Numbered from the stretch's first letter, positions 1 through 8,984 are shown. The stretch is DNA of 64,000 bases from an uncultured Chloroflexota bacterium (GCA_902791025.1 CADATZ010000011.1:19575-83574), one strand, 5' to 3'. Notes: generated from the sequence alone by a model not told the origin. Numbers and translations are program-made.

Positions 1-129
1 CGAACTACAGTTGCGCTGATCTATGAACATGCACGAAAAAAGATTGCCGAATCAATTGTATATGGCCGGGAGTTGGTCATTTCCGGAGGAAATTATCGTA
101 TTGATGATCAAAACGATGCTTCAAAATAA
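1..129 (+). CDS. 3' end of an unidentified gene (partial)
   Basis: The open frame enters from the left edge and ends at a TAA at 127-129, giving 42 C-terminal residues (ending NDASK). The segment is mixed helix/strand in character with no motif that I can assign to a family. A rho-independent terminator follows at once, which supports a real gene end. The function is not recognised. Confidence 0.6.
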   Translation, partial: RTTVALIYEHARKKIAESIVYGRELVISGGNYRIDDQNDASK

Positions 130-157
130 TTTTTGTCCGAAAATGAAGTAAAATAAT

Positions 158-185
158 AAATCTCCGACTGAAATGCCGGAGATTT
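158..185 (+). terminator. Rho-independent terminator of the left-edge gene
   Basis: Arms AAATCTCCG and CGGAGATTT form a 9-bp stem with a 10-nt loop. It is followed by a T-rich tail (TGTTTTGTT). It lies 28 nt after the stop of the partial gene. Confidence 0.75.
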
Positions 186-232
186 GTTTTGTTGAGCATT
201 AATACCAAATCAGATGTAAAAAGGGAGAAATA

Positions 233-1168
233 ATGTTTGTTGATATCCTCAAATTGATTTTGCCGATCATTGCCATGCTGTTGGTTGGTATGGCGGCACG
301 AAAATGGAATTGGATCAGCGTGGAGGGTGCACAAGGGTTCCGCAGTATTGTCGGCAAGGTGATGCTTCCCGCTGTACTTTTGGATGCTTTCATATTTGCC
401 GATTATTCGACCGATATTCTGATCATCGGCGGTATGGTTCTGGTTTGGATGCTGCTGGCATTGGGAATTGGCTACCTGGTGCGGCGCTTTATGAAAACGC
501 ATGGAACCTTTCTGCCTTTTTTGGTCACAGCGGATGAAGTCGGTATGCTGGGATATTCATTGATAGGGCTGCTGTTTGGTTCAATGGGTGTCGCCTCGAT
601 GGCTATGTGTGATCTTGGACATACATTCTTCGTTTTTGCAATAGCAGTGCCGCTCCTCCAGGCTGTCTCAGGACGAAAAACAAGTGTGAAGAGCATTTTG
701 ATCAGTATTTTGCAGTCTTTTCCTTTTGATGCAATGATCATCGGCATTATTCTTGGACTTTTTGGGACCGGACGTGCAATTGAGGCGAATCCGGCTGTCA
801 GCTCAATCTATCATGCAGTAATCGATATGATATCAGGTCCGACGACAGCACTGATTCTCATTTCTTTGGGCTATGAATTAGCCTTCCGTAAAGAGGTAAT
901 GAAACCAGTCATTCAAGCCTATCTGATCCGATTGATCATCATGGCAGGCGTGGGAGCTCTATGCTCATTTTTGATTTTCCGGTTTGTGCCTTATTCCAAA
1001 ACATTGATGACAGCTTTGCTTCTTTTGGTTACGTTACCGCCGTCATTCAGCATCGCGATCTTCGGTGACCTGGGAGACGAATCCGAATTTGTCTCTACTA
1101 CAATGTCATTTGGAACACTTGTCAGCCTTGTCCTTTATATTGGCGTATCCATTTTCGCGCTGAGGTAA
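233..1168 (+). CDS. AEC-family permease (auxin efflux carrier/malate permease type)
   Basis: This 311-residue, very hydrophobic protein has about ten predicted membrane helices in two bundles of five, as expected for the AEC family. The family length is about 300-320. The N-terminal helix is followed by the typical early loop (RSIVGKVMLPAVLLDAF) and the C-terminal bundle ends in a short tail. AEC proteins transport organic anions such as malate or act as efflux carriers; the substrate cannot be read from sequence. The ATG is preceded by AAAGGGAGAAATA, a good ribosome binding site. It stands alone, convergent with the flavoprotein gene downstream. Confidence 0.85.
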   Translation: MFVDILKLILPIIAMLLVGMAARKWNWISVEGAQGFRSIVGKVMLPAVLLDAFIFADYSTDILIIGGMVLVWMLLALGIGYLVRRFMKTHGTFLPFLVTADEVGMLGYSLIGLLFGSMGVASMAMCDLGHTFFVFAIAVPLLQAVSGRKTSVKSILISILQSFPFDAMIIGIILGLFGTGRAIEANPAVSSIYHAVIDMISGPTTALILISLGYELAFRKEVMKPVIQAYLIRLIIMAGVGALCSFLIFRFVPYSKTLMTALLLLVTLPPSFSIAIFGDLGDESEFVSTTMSFGTLVSLVLYIGVSIFALR

Positions 1169-1182
1169 ATCAGCGTATAATA

Positions 1183-1223
1183 CGGGACATTGTCAGCTGT
1201 TTATGCGGCTGACGATTGTCCCG
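1183..1223. terminator. Convergent inverted repeat (possible terminator)
   Basis: An imperfect stem (CGGGACA-TTGTCAGC against GCTGACGATTGTCCCG) sits between the convergent permease and flavoprotein genes and overlaps the last codons of the latter. No long T tract follows, so termination is only probable. Confidence 0.45.
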
Positions 1224-2418
1224 CAATCATTCCCGTTGCAATCGCCCAGGTGAGATTATACCCTCCACATGGGCCGAGAACGTCTAAAACCTCCCCCGCA
1301 AAATATAGACCTTTTTGTTTTCGGGACTGCATTGTATGCAGATCTACTTCCGAGAGTGGAATACCGCCCGCAGCTGCCTGTGCAAAATTGAATCCCCTAT
1401 TCCCTTCTATTGGCATCAGTCCGTTTTCCAATCGCTTGAGATGGACCCGGAAGGTTCGGGAATCGATCCTCCGGCAGCTTGTTTCCCAATCCAGTTTCCA
1501 GATTTTGAAGAAATACTCGACCAGCTTTCCGGGCAAAACGGACAGATAAACGCTGCGGTAGGGGTAATCCCGATTAATGTGCTGATAGAAAAAGCCATCA
1601 AGCTCCCGTTTGAGATCACCGGGTACAAAATTCAGGCGCAGCATGTAATCTTTCGCCTCTTTATCGCTGATAAGATGGCTCACATTCATGATCCCGGGAC
1701 CGTTCAACCCGTAATCATTGAAGATGACATTGCCGAAACAGCTTCCCAGTTCGTTTTTCCCTTGCAGGACAGTAACTTCCGCGTCAACTCTGACGCCCTG
1801 CAGTGCTTTGAAGATATCCCCTTTCGCGCTGATGGGTGCCAGGGCCGGGATGAAAGGCAGATCCCTGTGTCCGAATTGGAAGAGCTCACTGAGAATACTG
1901 GTATTAGCACCAAGTTGGGGAAAGGCTCGGCTGCCGCTGGTAAGGATCAGCCGGTCGAAAGGTTTTGTACTCCCTGCGCCTTCTACTGTCAGAACGAATT
2001 TCACACCACTCATCGTGATCTTTGTCACCTTTGCACCACTGCGTACTTCAACACCGGCGTATTGCAGCGCGTCAGTCAGGATCTGAACCACGTTTGCTGC
2101 TGAGTATGACTGTGGATAAACCCAGCCATCTTCTGTCTGAACCGTGGGAATGCCAAGCTCATTCAGTTTATTCCGAATCGCTGCTGGCCCGAATTGACTG
2201 AAAACCGGGCTCAGGTCTTCCGGTTTGACAGAATAATAGCTTTCCGGACCTGCGTTCATATTCGTGATATTGCAGCGTCCGTTGCCGGTAGCAAACAATT
2301 TCCGGCCGATTTTCTGGTTTCCGTCAAAAATGACGACCGTATTTTCCGGATTTTGTTCTTTGATCATCAGGGCAGAAAAAATTCCTGCCGGTCCAGCTCC
2401 AATAATTCCAAAATTCAT
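1201..2418 (-). CDS. HI0933/BaiN-family flavoprotein (NAD(P)/FAD-dependent oxidoreductase)
   Basis: At 405 residues this has the usual length for the family. The N-terminus carries the FAD-binding Rossmann motif GAGPAGIFSALM followed by KIGRKLFATGNGRCNITN, a signature of HI0933-like proteins. The C-terminus has the second FAD-contact motif (GLYFAGEVLDVLGPCGGYN) and ends with the family's TWAIATGMIAG helix. Members are soluble flavoproteins; some reduce bile-acid intermediates, most have no known substrate. It is divergent from the response regulator at 2568 and shares that intergenic region. The function beyond FAD-dependent redox chemistry is open. Confidence 0.88.
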   Translation of the reverse strand: MNFGIIGAGPAGIFSALMIKEQNPENTVVIFDGNQKIGRKLFATGNGRCNITNMNAGPESYYSVKPEDLSPVFSQFGPAAIRNKLNELGIPTVQTEDGWVYPQSYSAANVVQILTDALQYAGVEVRSGAKVTKITMSGVKFVLTVEGAGSTKPFDRLILTSGSRAFPQLGANTSILSELFQFGHRDLPFIPALAPISAKGDIFKALQGVRVDAEVTVLQGKNELGSCFGNVIFNDYGLNGPGIMNVSHLISDKEAKDYMLRLNFVPGDLKRELDGFFYQHINRDYPYRSVYLSVLPGKLVEYFFKIWKLDWETSCRRIDSRTFRVHLKRLENGLMPIEGNRGFNFAQAAAGGIPLSEVDLHTMQSRKQKGLYFAGEVLDVLGPCGGYNLTWAIATGMIAGQSSAA

Positions 2419-2477
2419 ACTTGCTTAATCCATAGGTTTTGGTGTAAAATTACTATTGTCAGTTACATACTTCTTAA

Positions 2478-2506
2478 TTGACTTGAATTCTTATGACATG
2501 TCATAA
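2478..2506 (+). promoter_or_regulatory. Candidate promoter with 16-bp palindromic operator
   Basis: TTGACT (2478-2483) is followed after 17 nt by TCATAA (2501-2506). The spacer and -10 region contain the perfect palindrome TTATGACATGTCATAA (2491-2506). It is positioned to control the response regulator at 2568, possibly as an autoregulatory site, and could also affect the divergent flavoprotein gene. Confidence 0.5.
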
Positions 2507-2567
2507 CTGTTCAATAGTTACTTTGTCTATGACAAATAACGTCCCCTTTGTAAAGGAGTGATAGCCA

Positions 2568-3221
2568 ATGTCCAAAATGCGTATTGTTTTAGTAGATGAC
2601 CACGAAGTCGTTCGGCTTGGTCTGAAAGTTTTGTTGGAGCAGAGCGATCATTTCGAAGTCGTTGGTGAGGCCAACAATGCCAAGGAGGCCGTCGAGATCG
2701 CCGGGAAATTCCGCCCGGATATCGTATTGATGGACATCCGCCTCCCCGGCGCTTCCGGTATCGAAGCCTGCGAAGAGATTACTCAATTATATCCTGAAGT
2801 CCGGGTGGTTATGCTCACTTCCTATGCAGAAGATGAGATGCTCTTTTCGGCCATTCGTGCCGGTGCTTCCGGATATCTGCTCAAACAGATCAATAGTGAT
2901 GATCTGATTCGCTCGCTGGAATCTGTCCGCCGCGGCGATGCTCTGCTGGACCCGCTGGTTACGCAGCGCGTCTTCCAGGAAGTCCGCCGCGCAGTCAAGG
3001 AAGAAGAAGCCTCTGCCTTTGCGATCCTCAGCCAGCAGGAAAAGCACGTTCTTATACTCGTTTCAGAAGGAAAAACCAACCGTGAGATTGCCAAGTCCCT
3101 TTTCCTTGGGGAAGGTACTGTCCGAAACTATGTTTCCAGTATCTTATCAAAACTTGGAGCCTCCAACCGTGCGGAAGCAGCTGCTTACGCGGTGGAGCAT
3201 AATCTCAAGGAGTATCTTTGA
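2568..3221 (+). CDS. NarL/LuxR-type DNA-binding response regulator (orphan)
   Basis: This is a 217-residue two-domain response regulator. The receiver domain (about 1-120) has the acidic pair D10-D11, the phospho-acceptor D56 in the segment LMDIRLPG, T84 and K106. The C-terminal LuxR-type helix-turn-helix (about 150-210) contains [31 protein letters not shown]. The ATG is set 7 nt after AAAGGAG. Proteins like this (DevR/LiaR type) bind inverted repeats as dimers when phosphorylated. No histidine kinase gene lies next to it, so its partner is elsewhere or it works by another signal. A palindrome in its own promoter suggests autoregulation. Confidence 0.92.
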   Translation: MSKMRIVLVDDHEVVRLGLKVLLEQSDHFEVVGEANNAKEAVEIAGKFRPDIVLMDIRLPGASGIEACEEITQLYPEVRVVMLTSYAEDEMLFSAIRAGASGYLLKQINSDDLIRSLESVRRGDALLDPLVTQRVFQEVRRAVKEEEASAFAILSQQEKHVLILVSEGKTNREIAKSLFLGEGTVRNYVSSILSKLGASNRAEAAAYAVEHNLKEYL

Positions 3222-3331
3222 CTTGCATGACATCAGATAATATTCAATTGTAATTTTCAGGCTGTCAGCACTCGGATTTTAGAAAAATAATAGAAATTCC
3301 TTATTTTCGTATTCCGCGTGTTGGCAGCTTT

Positions 3332-4648
3332 TTATATTTTCATCAAAAATGTCAGATCATTCACATTTGTCCCACTGGGATCTGTGCGGATCAGATTCCC
3401 AAGTTTTTGGAAAAAATGATATGAATCATTATTCCGCAGATATTCATCCGGGTCTAATCCAAGGTCAAGTGCCTCACGAAATGTTTCAGATGTGACAATG
3501 GCTCCGGCGGCATCTGTTGGACCATCTTCTCCATCGGTAGCCAACGTAAAGAGAACGCAGTCAGGCCATTTTGCCATTTCCTTTACAGAAGCCAGAGCAA
3601 GCTCGAGATTTCTGCCTCCCAGCCCATTCCCGCTGATATTCACTGTCGTCTCTCCCCCGAATATCAGCAGACCGAACTCGGTAAGCTCTGAGAAAAATGA
3701 CGGCAGGATCGTACCGATAACCTTCGCCTCACCTGTCAGCTCGGTATTCAGTACCTGCGCATCAAACCCGAGTTCTTCCCCCTTATCTGCGGCAGCGATT
3801 GCGGCAAGACGGTTATCCGCGAGGAGGAAGGCGTCCGCAATATCGGGTTGAATTGGTTCATCCGCTTTGAGCGTTTCTGACAGCTCACCGGCACATCCAC
3901 GCTCCAAAATATCCCGGATACATTTTGGAAACGACGCGTGGTCTGAATAGCGGTCCAATATTTCCAGTGCATCCTGATAGGTGGATGGATCCGGGACCGT
4001 CGGACCGGATGCGATGACGTCCGGAGGGCTTCCGACAACATCAGAAAGAATCAGTGTGATTTGATCCGCAGGGTTCGCACATTTAGCGAGACCGCCGCCT
4101 TTTACGCGATCCAGGTGTTTGCGCAGCGTGTTAAATTCCTGAATATCAGCCCCGCAGCCAAGAACTTCGGAACAAAAATCCTGATAGGTTCGGAGATCAA
4201 GCCCCTCGACCGGTTTAGACATTAATGCCGATCCACCACCGGAAATGAGGAATATTACCAAATCATTTTCTCCGGCTTTTTCGAGAAGTGTAAGGATTGC
4301 ATCAGCACCGGCGATGCTGTCTTCATCCGGAACAGGGTGTCCGCCTTTCATGACGCGGTATCGTTTCCCCAGTGTATGTTCCTCCGGAATATGCTTGGTA
4401 AGGATGATCCCTTCCGTTACGTAAGAATGAATGATATCATCAAGGGCGGCAGCCATGCCAACGGCTGCTTTCCCGACAGAAACGATATAAATATGCCTGT
4501 ATCTGCCCAAATCATAAGACTCACCGTTGATCGTGAGCTTTTTTCCTTTTCTGCTGACGGCTGCCGGAATAAAATGTACCGGCAAGACAGATTCAATGGC
4601 TGTTTTACTCAATATTTTAACGATTTCAGTAATATTCTCCTCGATCAT
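3332..4648 (-). CDS. Glycerate 2-kinase (MOFRL/DUF4147 family)
   Basis: The 438-residue protein matches the class II glycerate kinase family (TtuD/GckA type). The N-terminal half has ISGGGSALMSKP, typical of the nucleotide/substrate site. The C-terminal MOFRL domain has GGETTVNISGNGLGGRNLELALA and TLATDGEDGPTDAAGAIV. The enzyme phosphorylates D-glycerate to 2-phosphoglycerate, feeding glycolysis from serine, glyoxylate or sugar-acid breakdown. Its ATG shares one nucleotide with the TAA of the upstream secreted-protein gene, so the two are probably translated together although no functional link is evident. Confidence 0.9.
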   Translation of the reverse strand: MIEENITEIVKILSKTAIESVLPVHFIPAAVSRKGKKLTINGESYDLGRYRHIYIVSVGKAAVGMAAALDDIIHSYVTEGIILTKHIPEEHTLGKRYRVMKGGHPVPDEDSIAGADAILTLLEKAGENDLVIFLISGGGSALMSKPVEGLDLRTYQDFCSEVLGCGADIQEFNTLRKHLDRVKGGGLAKCANPADQITLILSDVVGSPPDVIASGPTVPDPSTYQDALEILDRYSDHASFPKCIRDILERGCAGELSETLKADEPIQPDIADAFLLADNRLAAIAAADKGEELGFDAQVLNTELTGEAKVIGTILPSFFSELTEFGLLIFGGETTVNISGNGLGGRNLELALASVKEMAKWPDCVLFTLATDGEDGPTDAAGAIVTSETFREALDLGLDPDEYLRNNDSYHFFQKLGNLIRTDPSGTNVNDLTFLMKI

Positions 4649-5487
4649 TACTGAACAGATCCGTTATAGTACTCTTTGTAGGAAAGAACGTCCATTGTCA
4701 GCGTGTTCTGGCCCTGCGGTGCGGTGAAGAAACCGCTGAATCCTTCTTTATAGGTTTCATCCTGAACTGACAACAGACTTTCTCCGTTTAAAACGAGTGT
4801 CAGGTTATTTCCCCGGACAAGAGCTGTCATAACATTAACATCTCCGGAACTGTTTTTGAATACACCCCGTGCATCTGCGGTATTGATTACAGTTGAATCC
4901 CGCAGAATACTGACAGTTCCTTCACAGGAAAGACTGAAATAGTAGCCGTGTCCGCTGTTATAATCCGGTGAGCGCATCAGGATCCCGGTACGGTCGCCGC
5001 GTGCACAGGTAATGATTGAAAAACTCATCTCAGCAGCTCCATCATTGACTGAAGGCGGGCGCAGGCGCCAACTGATCCAGCCATTATTTTTTTTCGGTTC
5101 CAGTGACAGACGGTTGTTCAGTGCTATGATGCGGATATTAGGATCATCATTAAGTCCAGCGCTTAGACCGAAGCCGGAAGAGCCTCTCTCAAAGGTATCT
5201 TCTGATTTCGGGTCTCCAAAAAGTTGGCTCGGGTCTGTTATGCCCTGTATATCCAACGGAACAACATGCTCTGCTGTGGCGGTAGCTTCCGGAACAGCAT
5301 TATAAGAGGTGCCTAAGTCAGTATGGCTTTCGTTTGACGTATCCAGTGTCGAAAAATTGATTTCACTGGTCTCTTCCATTGTGACTGTTGGCGTGGTTTC
5401 TGTGCTTAAGAAACTAAAATCCTTTGGTGAAATAAGATGTCCAACGGCAAAAACTGTTGTCAGGATCATTAGAAACAATACTTTCAT
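4648..5487 (-). CDS. Secreted protein with a C-terminal jelly-roll (LamG/DUF1080-like) domain
   Basis: This 279-residue protein starts with a signal sequence or membrane anchor (residues 1-18), then a Thr/Ser/Glu-rich linker (about 20-95) of low complexity. Residues about 100-275 look like a concanavalin-type beta-sandwich, with the pattern ISWRLRPPS, GYYFSLSCEG and a terminal DVLSYKEY strand as in DUF1080/LamG proteins. Such domains bind carbohydrates or act on glycans outside the cell. The ribosome binding site AGAGGTTTT is weak but present. It lies directly downstream of the serine hydrolase (16 nt) and overlaps the glycerate kinase start by one base. No catalytic role can be assigned. Confidence 0.65.
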   Translation of the reverse strand: MKVLFLMILTTVFAVGHLISPKDFSFLSTETTPTVTMEETSEINFSTLDTSNESHTDLGTSYNAVPEATATAEHVVPLDIQGITDPSQLFGDPKSEDTFERGSSGFGLSAGLNDDPNIRIIALNNRLSLEPKKNNGWISWRLRPPSVNDGAAEMSFSIITCARGDRTGILMRSPDYNSGHGYYFSLSCEGTVSILRDSTVINTADARGVFKNSSGDVNVMTALVRGNNLTLVLNGESLLSVQDETYKEGFSGFFTAPQGQNTLTMDVLSYKEYYNGSVQ

Positions 5488-5502
5488 AAAACCTCTCTTT
5501 TA

Positions 5503-7005
5503 TTATAAACCGTAACCTTCAGAAGATTTGACAGCAGGAGTCGGGTTGAAATAACCGTAAACAGCTGATGAAATCTGTGAAAACAGCGAATTCCCTTCAT
5601 CAAATATCAGATTCTCAGGATGCCAGGTGAAGATACTGAGTATATAATCTCCGCCCGGTGAATAAACAGTGCCAATGTTGCCCATGGTGTGCAGCAGGCC
5701 GTCATTCTCTTCGATCCAACCGTGTTTATGAGCGACAGGAACGCTGTCCGGAACACCGGCGCTGATCAGATAGGGAAGCAGATTATCCTTCAGCAGGCCA
5801 ATCATTTCCTTACATTCATCAGACGTGATCTGTCCCGGAAAAGTTTCCGTGAGCAGACCACTACCGTCTTCCGAGCAATGGTAAAGCGCGTCCATTAATA
5901 CGCCCATATCTTTGGCTGTAGTTTGATTATAAACGTCCGGATTCAGATTTACATCTGTCCGGGAGTTTGCCTCTGTTTTGACCAGGTCAAGCAAAGGCGC
6001 ACCAAGATAGAAATATCCGGCTAAAAACGAATTGGTGAGTCCCAGCTTTTCCAGATCCTCTGTCACGGCAAAAGGAGCCAGCGGTCCGCCGATAATGTTT
6101 TCCATCATCCAGTCGGTCTGATCATTTTTAGATTCTGTGATCATCAGCCGCATCGTTTTCATGGTGAAGGAAGACGGCTCCTCATCCATGCGGACGTAAG
6201 AGGAGACCATGATCGGCAGCTTCATTGTGCTGGCAGCGGTGAAAGCGATTTCAGGCACCAGGTCTGTCTGATTTCGGCGGGCGAGGTCAAAGCTTTGACC
6301 GCTTGCCGGGTCGCTGAGATAGATTTCGGTGATCTGGTTCCTGTCCTGCCAGGTATCCACGACAGAGCGCAGCAGGACCTCAAGGTTCAGAATGTTTGCC
6401 GGAGGCTGCGGCAGATCAGCTACGACCAGCTTTGCTGTCCTGTCACTGTCGGAAAGTCTGGCTTGTTCGATCAGCGGCAGGGAGGCTTCAATATCCAGTG
6501 CCCGTCCTGCATGTCCGGCGCGGAACCCGTTCCCTTCCGGCTGTACAGACATTGGAAAAATGTCATACCGCGGGACGATCTCTTCTGACAGAAAATTCCG
6601 GACGGAATCCGGCATTTCCATGAAGGTCAGTTCCATGCGGATCGGTTCCTGCGAAAATTTCCCCATCAAAAAATTGAGAAAACTGTTTGCCTCGTATGTC
6701 CGGTCAATGTTGGAAAGCAGTTCGGCTTTCAATTTTTCATAATCTATGGTGTCCGGCATCTCCAGCATGATAGAACTACCGAGGTAATCTAAAACCACTG
6801 GCAGCCCGTAAACAGAGCGGACTCGTTCAATCGCTTCATCAGGAGTCAGACCGGTGATCGGAATATCGCCAATCATGGAACCGTCAGGAATGACGCGATC
6901 GATCGCTTTATAATGCTGCCAGGAAAGGAACGTCAAAACGCCTGCAAAAAACAGCAGGCCGAGAGAGATGAAAAGAAGTCCGAGACTTGGTTTTGATTCT
7001 TCCAC
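5503..7005 (-). CDS. Membrane-anchored class A beta-lactamase-like serine hydrolase
   Basis: One N-terminal membrane segment is followed by a domain (about 40-200, counting from the upstream TTG at 7020) that begins IPDGSMIGDIPITGLTPDEA, as in peptidoglycan-binding/VanW-associated regions. Then comes a beta-lactamase-fold domain with S264-TMK-267 (SxxK), S297-K-N299 (SxN) and K432-HG (KTG-like). All three active-site motifs are present, so it should be a serine acyl-transferase or hydrolase, perhaps acting on cell-wall peptides. I prefer the GTG at 7005 because AGAGGA sits 6 nt upstream; that ribosome site lies in the end of the preceding chromate-transporter gene. Confidence 0.82.
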   Translation of the reverse strand: MEESKPSLGLLFISLGLLFFAGVLTFLSWQHYKAIDRVIPDGSMIGDIPITGLTPDEAIERVRSVYGLPVVLDYLGSSIMLEMPDTIDYEKLKAELLSNIDRTYEANSFLNFLMGKFSQEPIRMELTFMEMPDSVRNFLSEEIVPRYDIFPMSVQPEGNGFRAGHAGRALDIEASLPLIEQARLSDSDRTAKLVVADLPQPPANILNLEVLLRSVVDTWQDRNQITEIYLSDPASGQSFDLARRNQTDLVPEIAFTAASTMKLPIMVSSYVRMDEEPSSFTMKTMRLMITESKNDQTDWMMENIIGGPLAPFAVTEDLEKLGLTNSFLAGYFYLGAPLLDLVKTEANSRTDVNLNPDVYNQTTAKDMGVLMDALYHCSEDGSGLLTETFPGQITSDECKEMIGLLKDNLLPYLISAGVPDSVPVAHKHGWIEENDGLLHTMGNIGTVYSPGGDYILSIFTWHPENLIFDEGNSLFSQISSAVYGYFNPTPAVKSSEGYGL

Positions 7006-7016
7006 GCGATTTCCTC

Positions 7017-7586
7017 TCAATGCAGAAATATCAGTCCGTAGACGGCACCGATTACGGTAAGAAGTATAGGATCTATTTTAAACCGAAATTCCAATAACAG
7101 GGCTCCTGAGAATAAAATCAGCAATTCTATTGTATCACGATTGAAAACCAGACGGTGAATTTCGTAGATAGATTCAGTCCCGAAAAAAACACTAAGCATC
7201 ATCGTGATGGAGGTATAGATCAGCAATCCTCCGCAGGCCGGTTTGATCCCTCGAAACAGTCCGCGGACAAAAGGGCTTTCAGAGAATTTTTTCATGAAAA
7301 TGACTGCCAGAATGCTGACCATAACCGTCGGTAAGATCAATCCGAGCGTTGCGGTGACAGATCCGACTGCTCCGCCTTTGAGAAAACCGATATAGGTCGC
7401 GGAATTCAGCGCGATAGCACCGGGACAGATCAGGTCAAGGGCAGTCATGTCGGCAAATTCGTTGACCGTAAGCCCGACCTGTTTGATCCCCTCGTCCAGG
7501 ATCATTGACATCATACCGTATCCCCCGCCAAAGCAGGTGAATCCGATCTTCAGGAACATCAGAAAAAGGCGCAGCGGTATGCTCAT
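7017..7586 (-). CDS. chrA: Chromate transporter, half-size subunit (CHR family)
   Basis: This 189-residue membrane protein has the CHR-domain signature FLKIGFTCFGGGYGMMSM near the N-terminus and LDLICPGAIALNSATYIGF (substrate-path motif) after helix 2. About five helices are predicted. It is one of two adjacent half-size CHR proteins, which in this family assemble as heterodimers exporting chromate or related oxyanions. Its ATG overlaps the TGA of the upstream partner (ATGA), so the two are translationally coupled. Ribosome site AGGTGGAAGA. Confidence 0.88.
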   Translation of the reverse strand: MSIPLRLFLMFLKIGFTCFGGGYGMMSMILDEGIKQVGLTVNEFADMTALDLICPGAIALNSATYIGFLKGGAVGSVTATLGLILPTVMVSILAVIFMKKFSESPFVRGLFRGIKPACGGLLIYTSITMMLSVFFGTESIYEIHRLVFNRDTIELLILFSGALLLEFRFKIDPILLTVIGAVYGLIFLH

Positions 7587-8170
7587 TCTTCCACCTGTTT
7601 CGTGGGCTGTTTCTGGGAATGATCGGCAGGGGAGGTAAGGACACTGATAATCCCAATCGTTCCGCAGATAACGATCGTCCAGAACGCGCTGAAATTGAAA
7701 AAGAGGGGAGCTGCAGCAGCAATAACGACAAGAACCACGGTGAGTAGGTCGTGGCGGACAGTGGAAAGCAGGCGGATCCCATTTCCGAAGATGAGCACAA
7801 TGGAGATCACCCGTATTCCGCGGATCATTCCCTGAATATAAGGATTGTCCACGAGCGTCTGGAACAGCATGGCAATACCCAGCATACAGACGAAGGGCGG
7901 CGTAATGACGCCCATCAGTGCCATAAACGCGCCGAAAGGACCGGCGATGCGGTTGCCGAGCAGGATCGAGTTATGGATGGAAATGACGCCGGGAAGACTC
8001 TGCCCCAGCACCGGGTAGGTCCAGAATTCCTCATGACTCAGCCATTTTTTCTTCTCCACAATGCCGCGCTCGATGGATGGAATGGCTGCCATCCCGCTGG
8101 TGAAGGCAAACATCATGGACTTAAAGAAGAGCCGGAAGAGATAAAATCCTTTCCGCGTTGTGCTTTCCAT
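7583..8170 (-). CDS. chrA: Chromate transporter, half-size subunit (CHR family)
   Basis: This 195-residue membrane protein is the first of the CHR pair. It has FFKSMMFAFTSGMAAIPSIE in place of the usual glycine-rich start, and the conserved YPVLGQSLPGVISIHNSILLG motif. The glycine-rich FGGG of the partner is not conserved here, so the two halves are asymmetric. The gene follows the methyltransferase-like gene at 8178 by 7 nt and probably belongs to the same transcript. Confidence 0.85.
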   Translation of the reverse strand: MESTTRKGFYLFRLFFKSMMFAFTSGMAAIPSIERGIVEKKKWLSHEEFWTYPVLGQSLPGVISIHNSILLGNRIAGPFGAFMALMGVITPPFVCMLGIAMLFQTLVDNPYIQGMIRGIRVISIVLIFGNGIRLLSTVRHDLLTVVLVVIAAAAPLFFNFSAFWTIVICGTIGIISVLTSPADHSQKQPTKQVEE

Positions 8171-8177
8171 ATATCTC

Positions 8178-8681
8178 TTATTTCTCCGCGGTGATCAGAA
8201 GGGCTTCTTTTCCTTCGATCATGAAGGTTTGGTTTTTGAAATTCTGAAAACCGCAGCGTTTCAGCTGTTTGGTGCACTCGCCGGCAAATCCATCCGCTGT
8301 GAAATCCACAGCGGCGATCTTCCCTCCTTTGAGAATCAGTCTGCGAAGCCGCATGATCTCGTCTACCAGGTGCGGAAGGTCGTGGAAGCCGAAAAGCGTA
8401 TAAACAAGATGAAAACGGCCGAAATAGCAGTCTTCTCCCAGTTCGCTGTCCGGAATGATTTGGACCTTATTATCTTCCGAAAATTGGCTGAACCTTTCGG
8501 TCAAAGCCGGGTCTTTATCCGTGAGCGCGAGGTAATCGCATTGCGGGATGACCGCGCCAGCAACCGAACACCCGCAGCTCCCGAATTCCAAAACCTTTTT
8601 CCCGAACTCCGGCACGATCTCATTCCCAATCATCATACCCAGCTCATCAAGAGACGAACCGGAAATCATTAACTTTTCCAT
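8178..8681 (-). CDS. Class I SAM-dependent methyltransferase-like protein
   Basis: The start at 8681 is chosen because GGAGGTG sits 6-7 nt upstream; the protein is about 167 residues. It has a Rossmann-type beginning (KKVLEFGSCGCSVAGAVI) where methyltransferases have the ExGxGxG SAM loop, then LTDKDPALTERF and a late strand with KGGKIAAVDF. The glycine loop is degenerate (GSCGCS), so SAM binding is probable rather than certain. No substrate is indicated. The upstream region is the amplified 36-bp repeat array, about 40 nt from the start codon. Confidence 0.6.
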   Translation of the reverse strand: MEKLMISGSSLDELGMMIGNEIVPEFGKKVLEFGSCGCSVAGAVIPQCDYLALTDKDPALTERFSQFSEDNKVQIIPDSELGEDCYFGRFHLVYTLFGFHDLPHLVDEIMRLRRLILKGGKIAAVDFTADGFAGECTKQLKRCGFQNFKNQTFMIEGKEALLITAEK

Positions 8682-8718
8682 AAAATCCCACCTCCAAATT
8701 TTCATCACCAACTATTTG

Positions 8719-8941
8719 TGGGCTGCGTGCCGCACATGGGGACAGGCACGCTCGTGCGGGCTGCGCCGCACATGGTGACAGGCACGTTCGTGCGGGCTGC
8801 GTGCCGCACATGGGGACAGGCACGCTCGTGCGGGCTGCGCCGCACATGGGGACAGGCACGCTCGTGCGGGCTGCGCCGCACATGGGGACAGGCACGCTTG
8901 TGCGGGCTGCGCCGCACAAGATGCCAGTCCCCATGTGCTCC
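8719..8941. repeat. Tandem array of the MITE/REP half-element (36-39 bp units)
   Basis: Five successive units begin GCACATGG(G/T)GACAGGCAC and differ by few bases; unit length is 36 or 39 bp. The array ends with the normal right half of the dispersed element (GATGCCAGTCCCCATGTGC) and a right terminal repeat GGTCTGAAT (8942-8950). The left half has therefore been amplified in place, while the left terminal repeat is not recognisable. Confidence 0.92.
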
Positions 8942-8953
8942 GGTCTGAATAGA

Positions 8954-8984
8954 TAACTTCTACTTACTACTTACTACTTCCTGA
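8954..8984. repeat. Heptamer array (CTTACTA type)
   Basis: Three to four units of 7 nt related to TTACTAC follow the MITE array directly. The TAG stop codon of the minus-strand thioesterase gene (8967-8969) lies within it, so the last residues (GSSK) are encoded by repeat units. Confidence 0.75.

Noticed and set aside
8647..8934. Minus-strand frame encoding 12-residue repeats (CGAARTSVPVPM)
   Set aside because: It follows entirely from the 36-bp tandem array. The plus strand gives a similar open frame, and no ribosome site supports it.
8719..8941. CRISPR-like direct repeats of 36 bp
   Set aside because: Units are directly contiguous, without unique spacers, and clearly derive from the left half of the dispersed 92-bp element. 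No cas genes are present.
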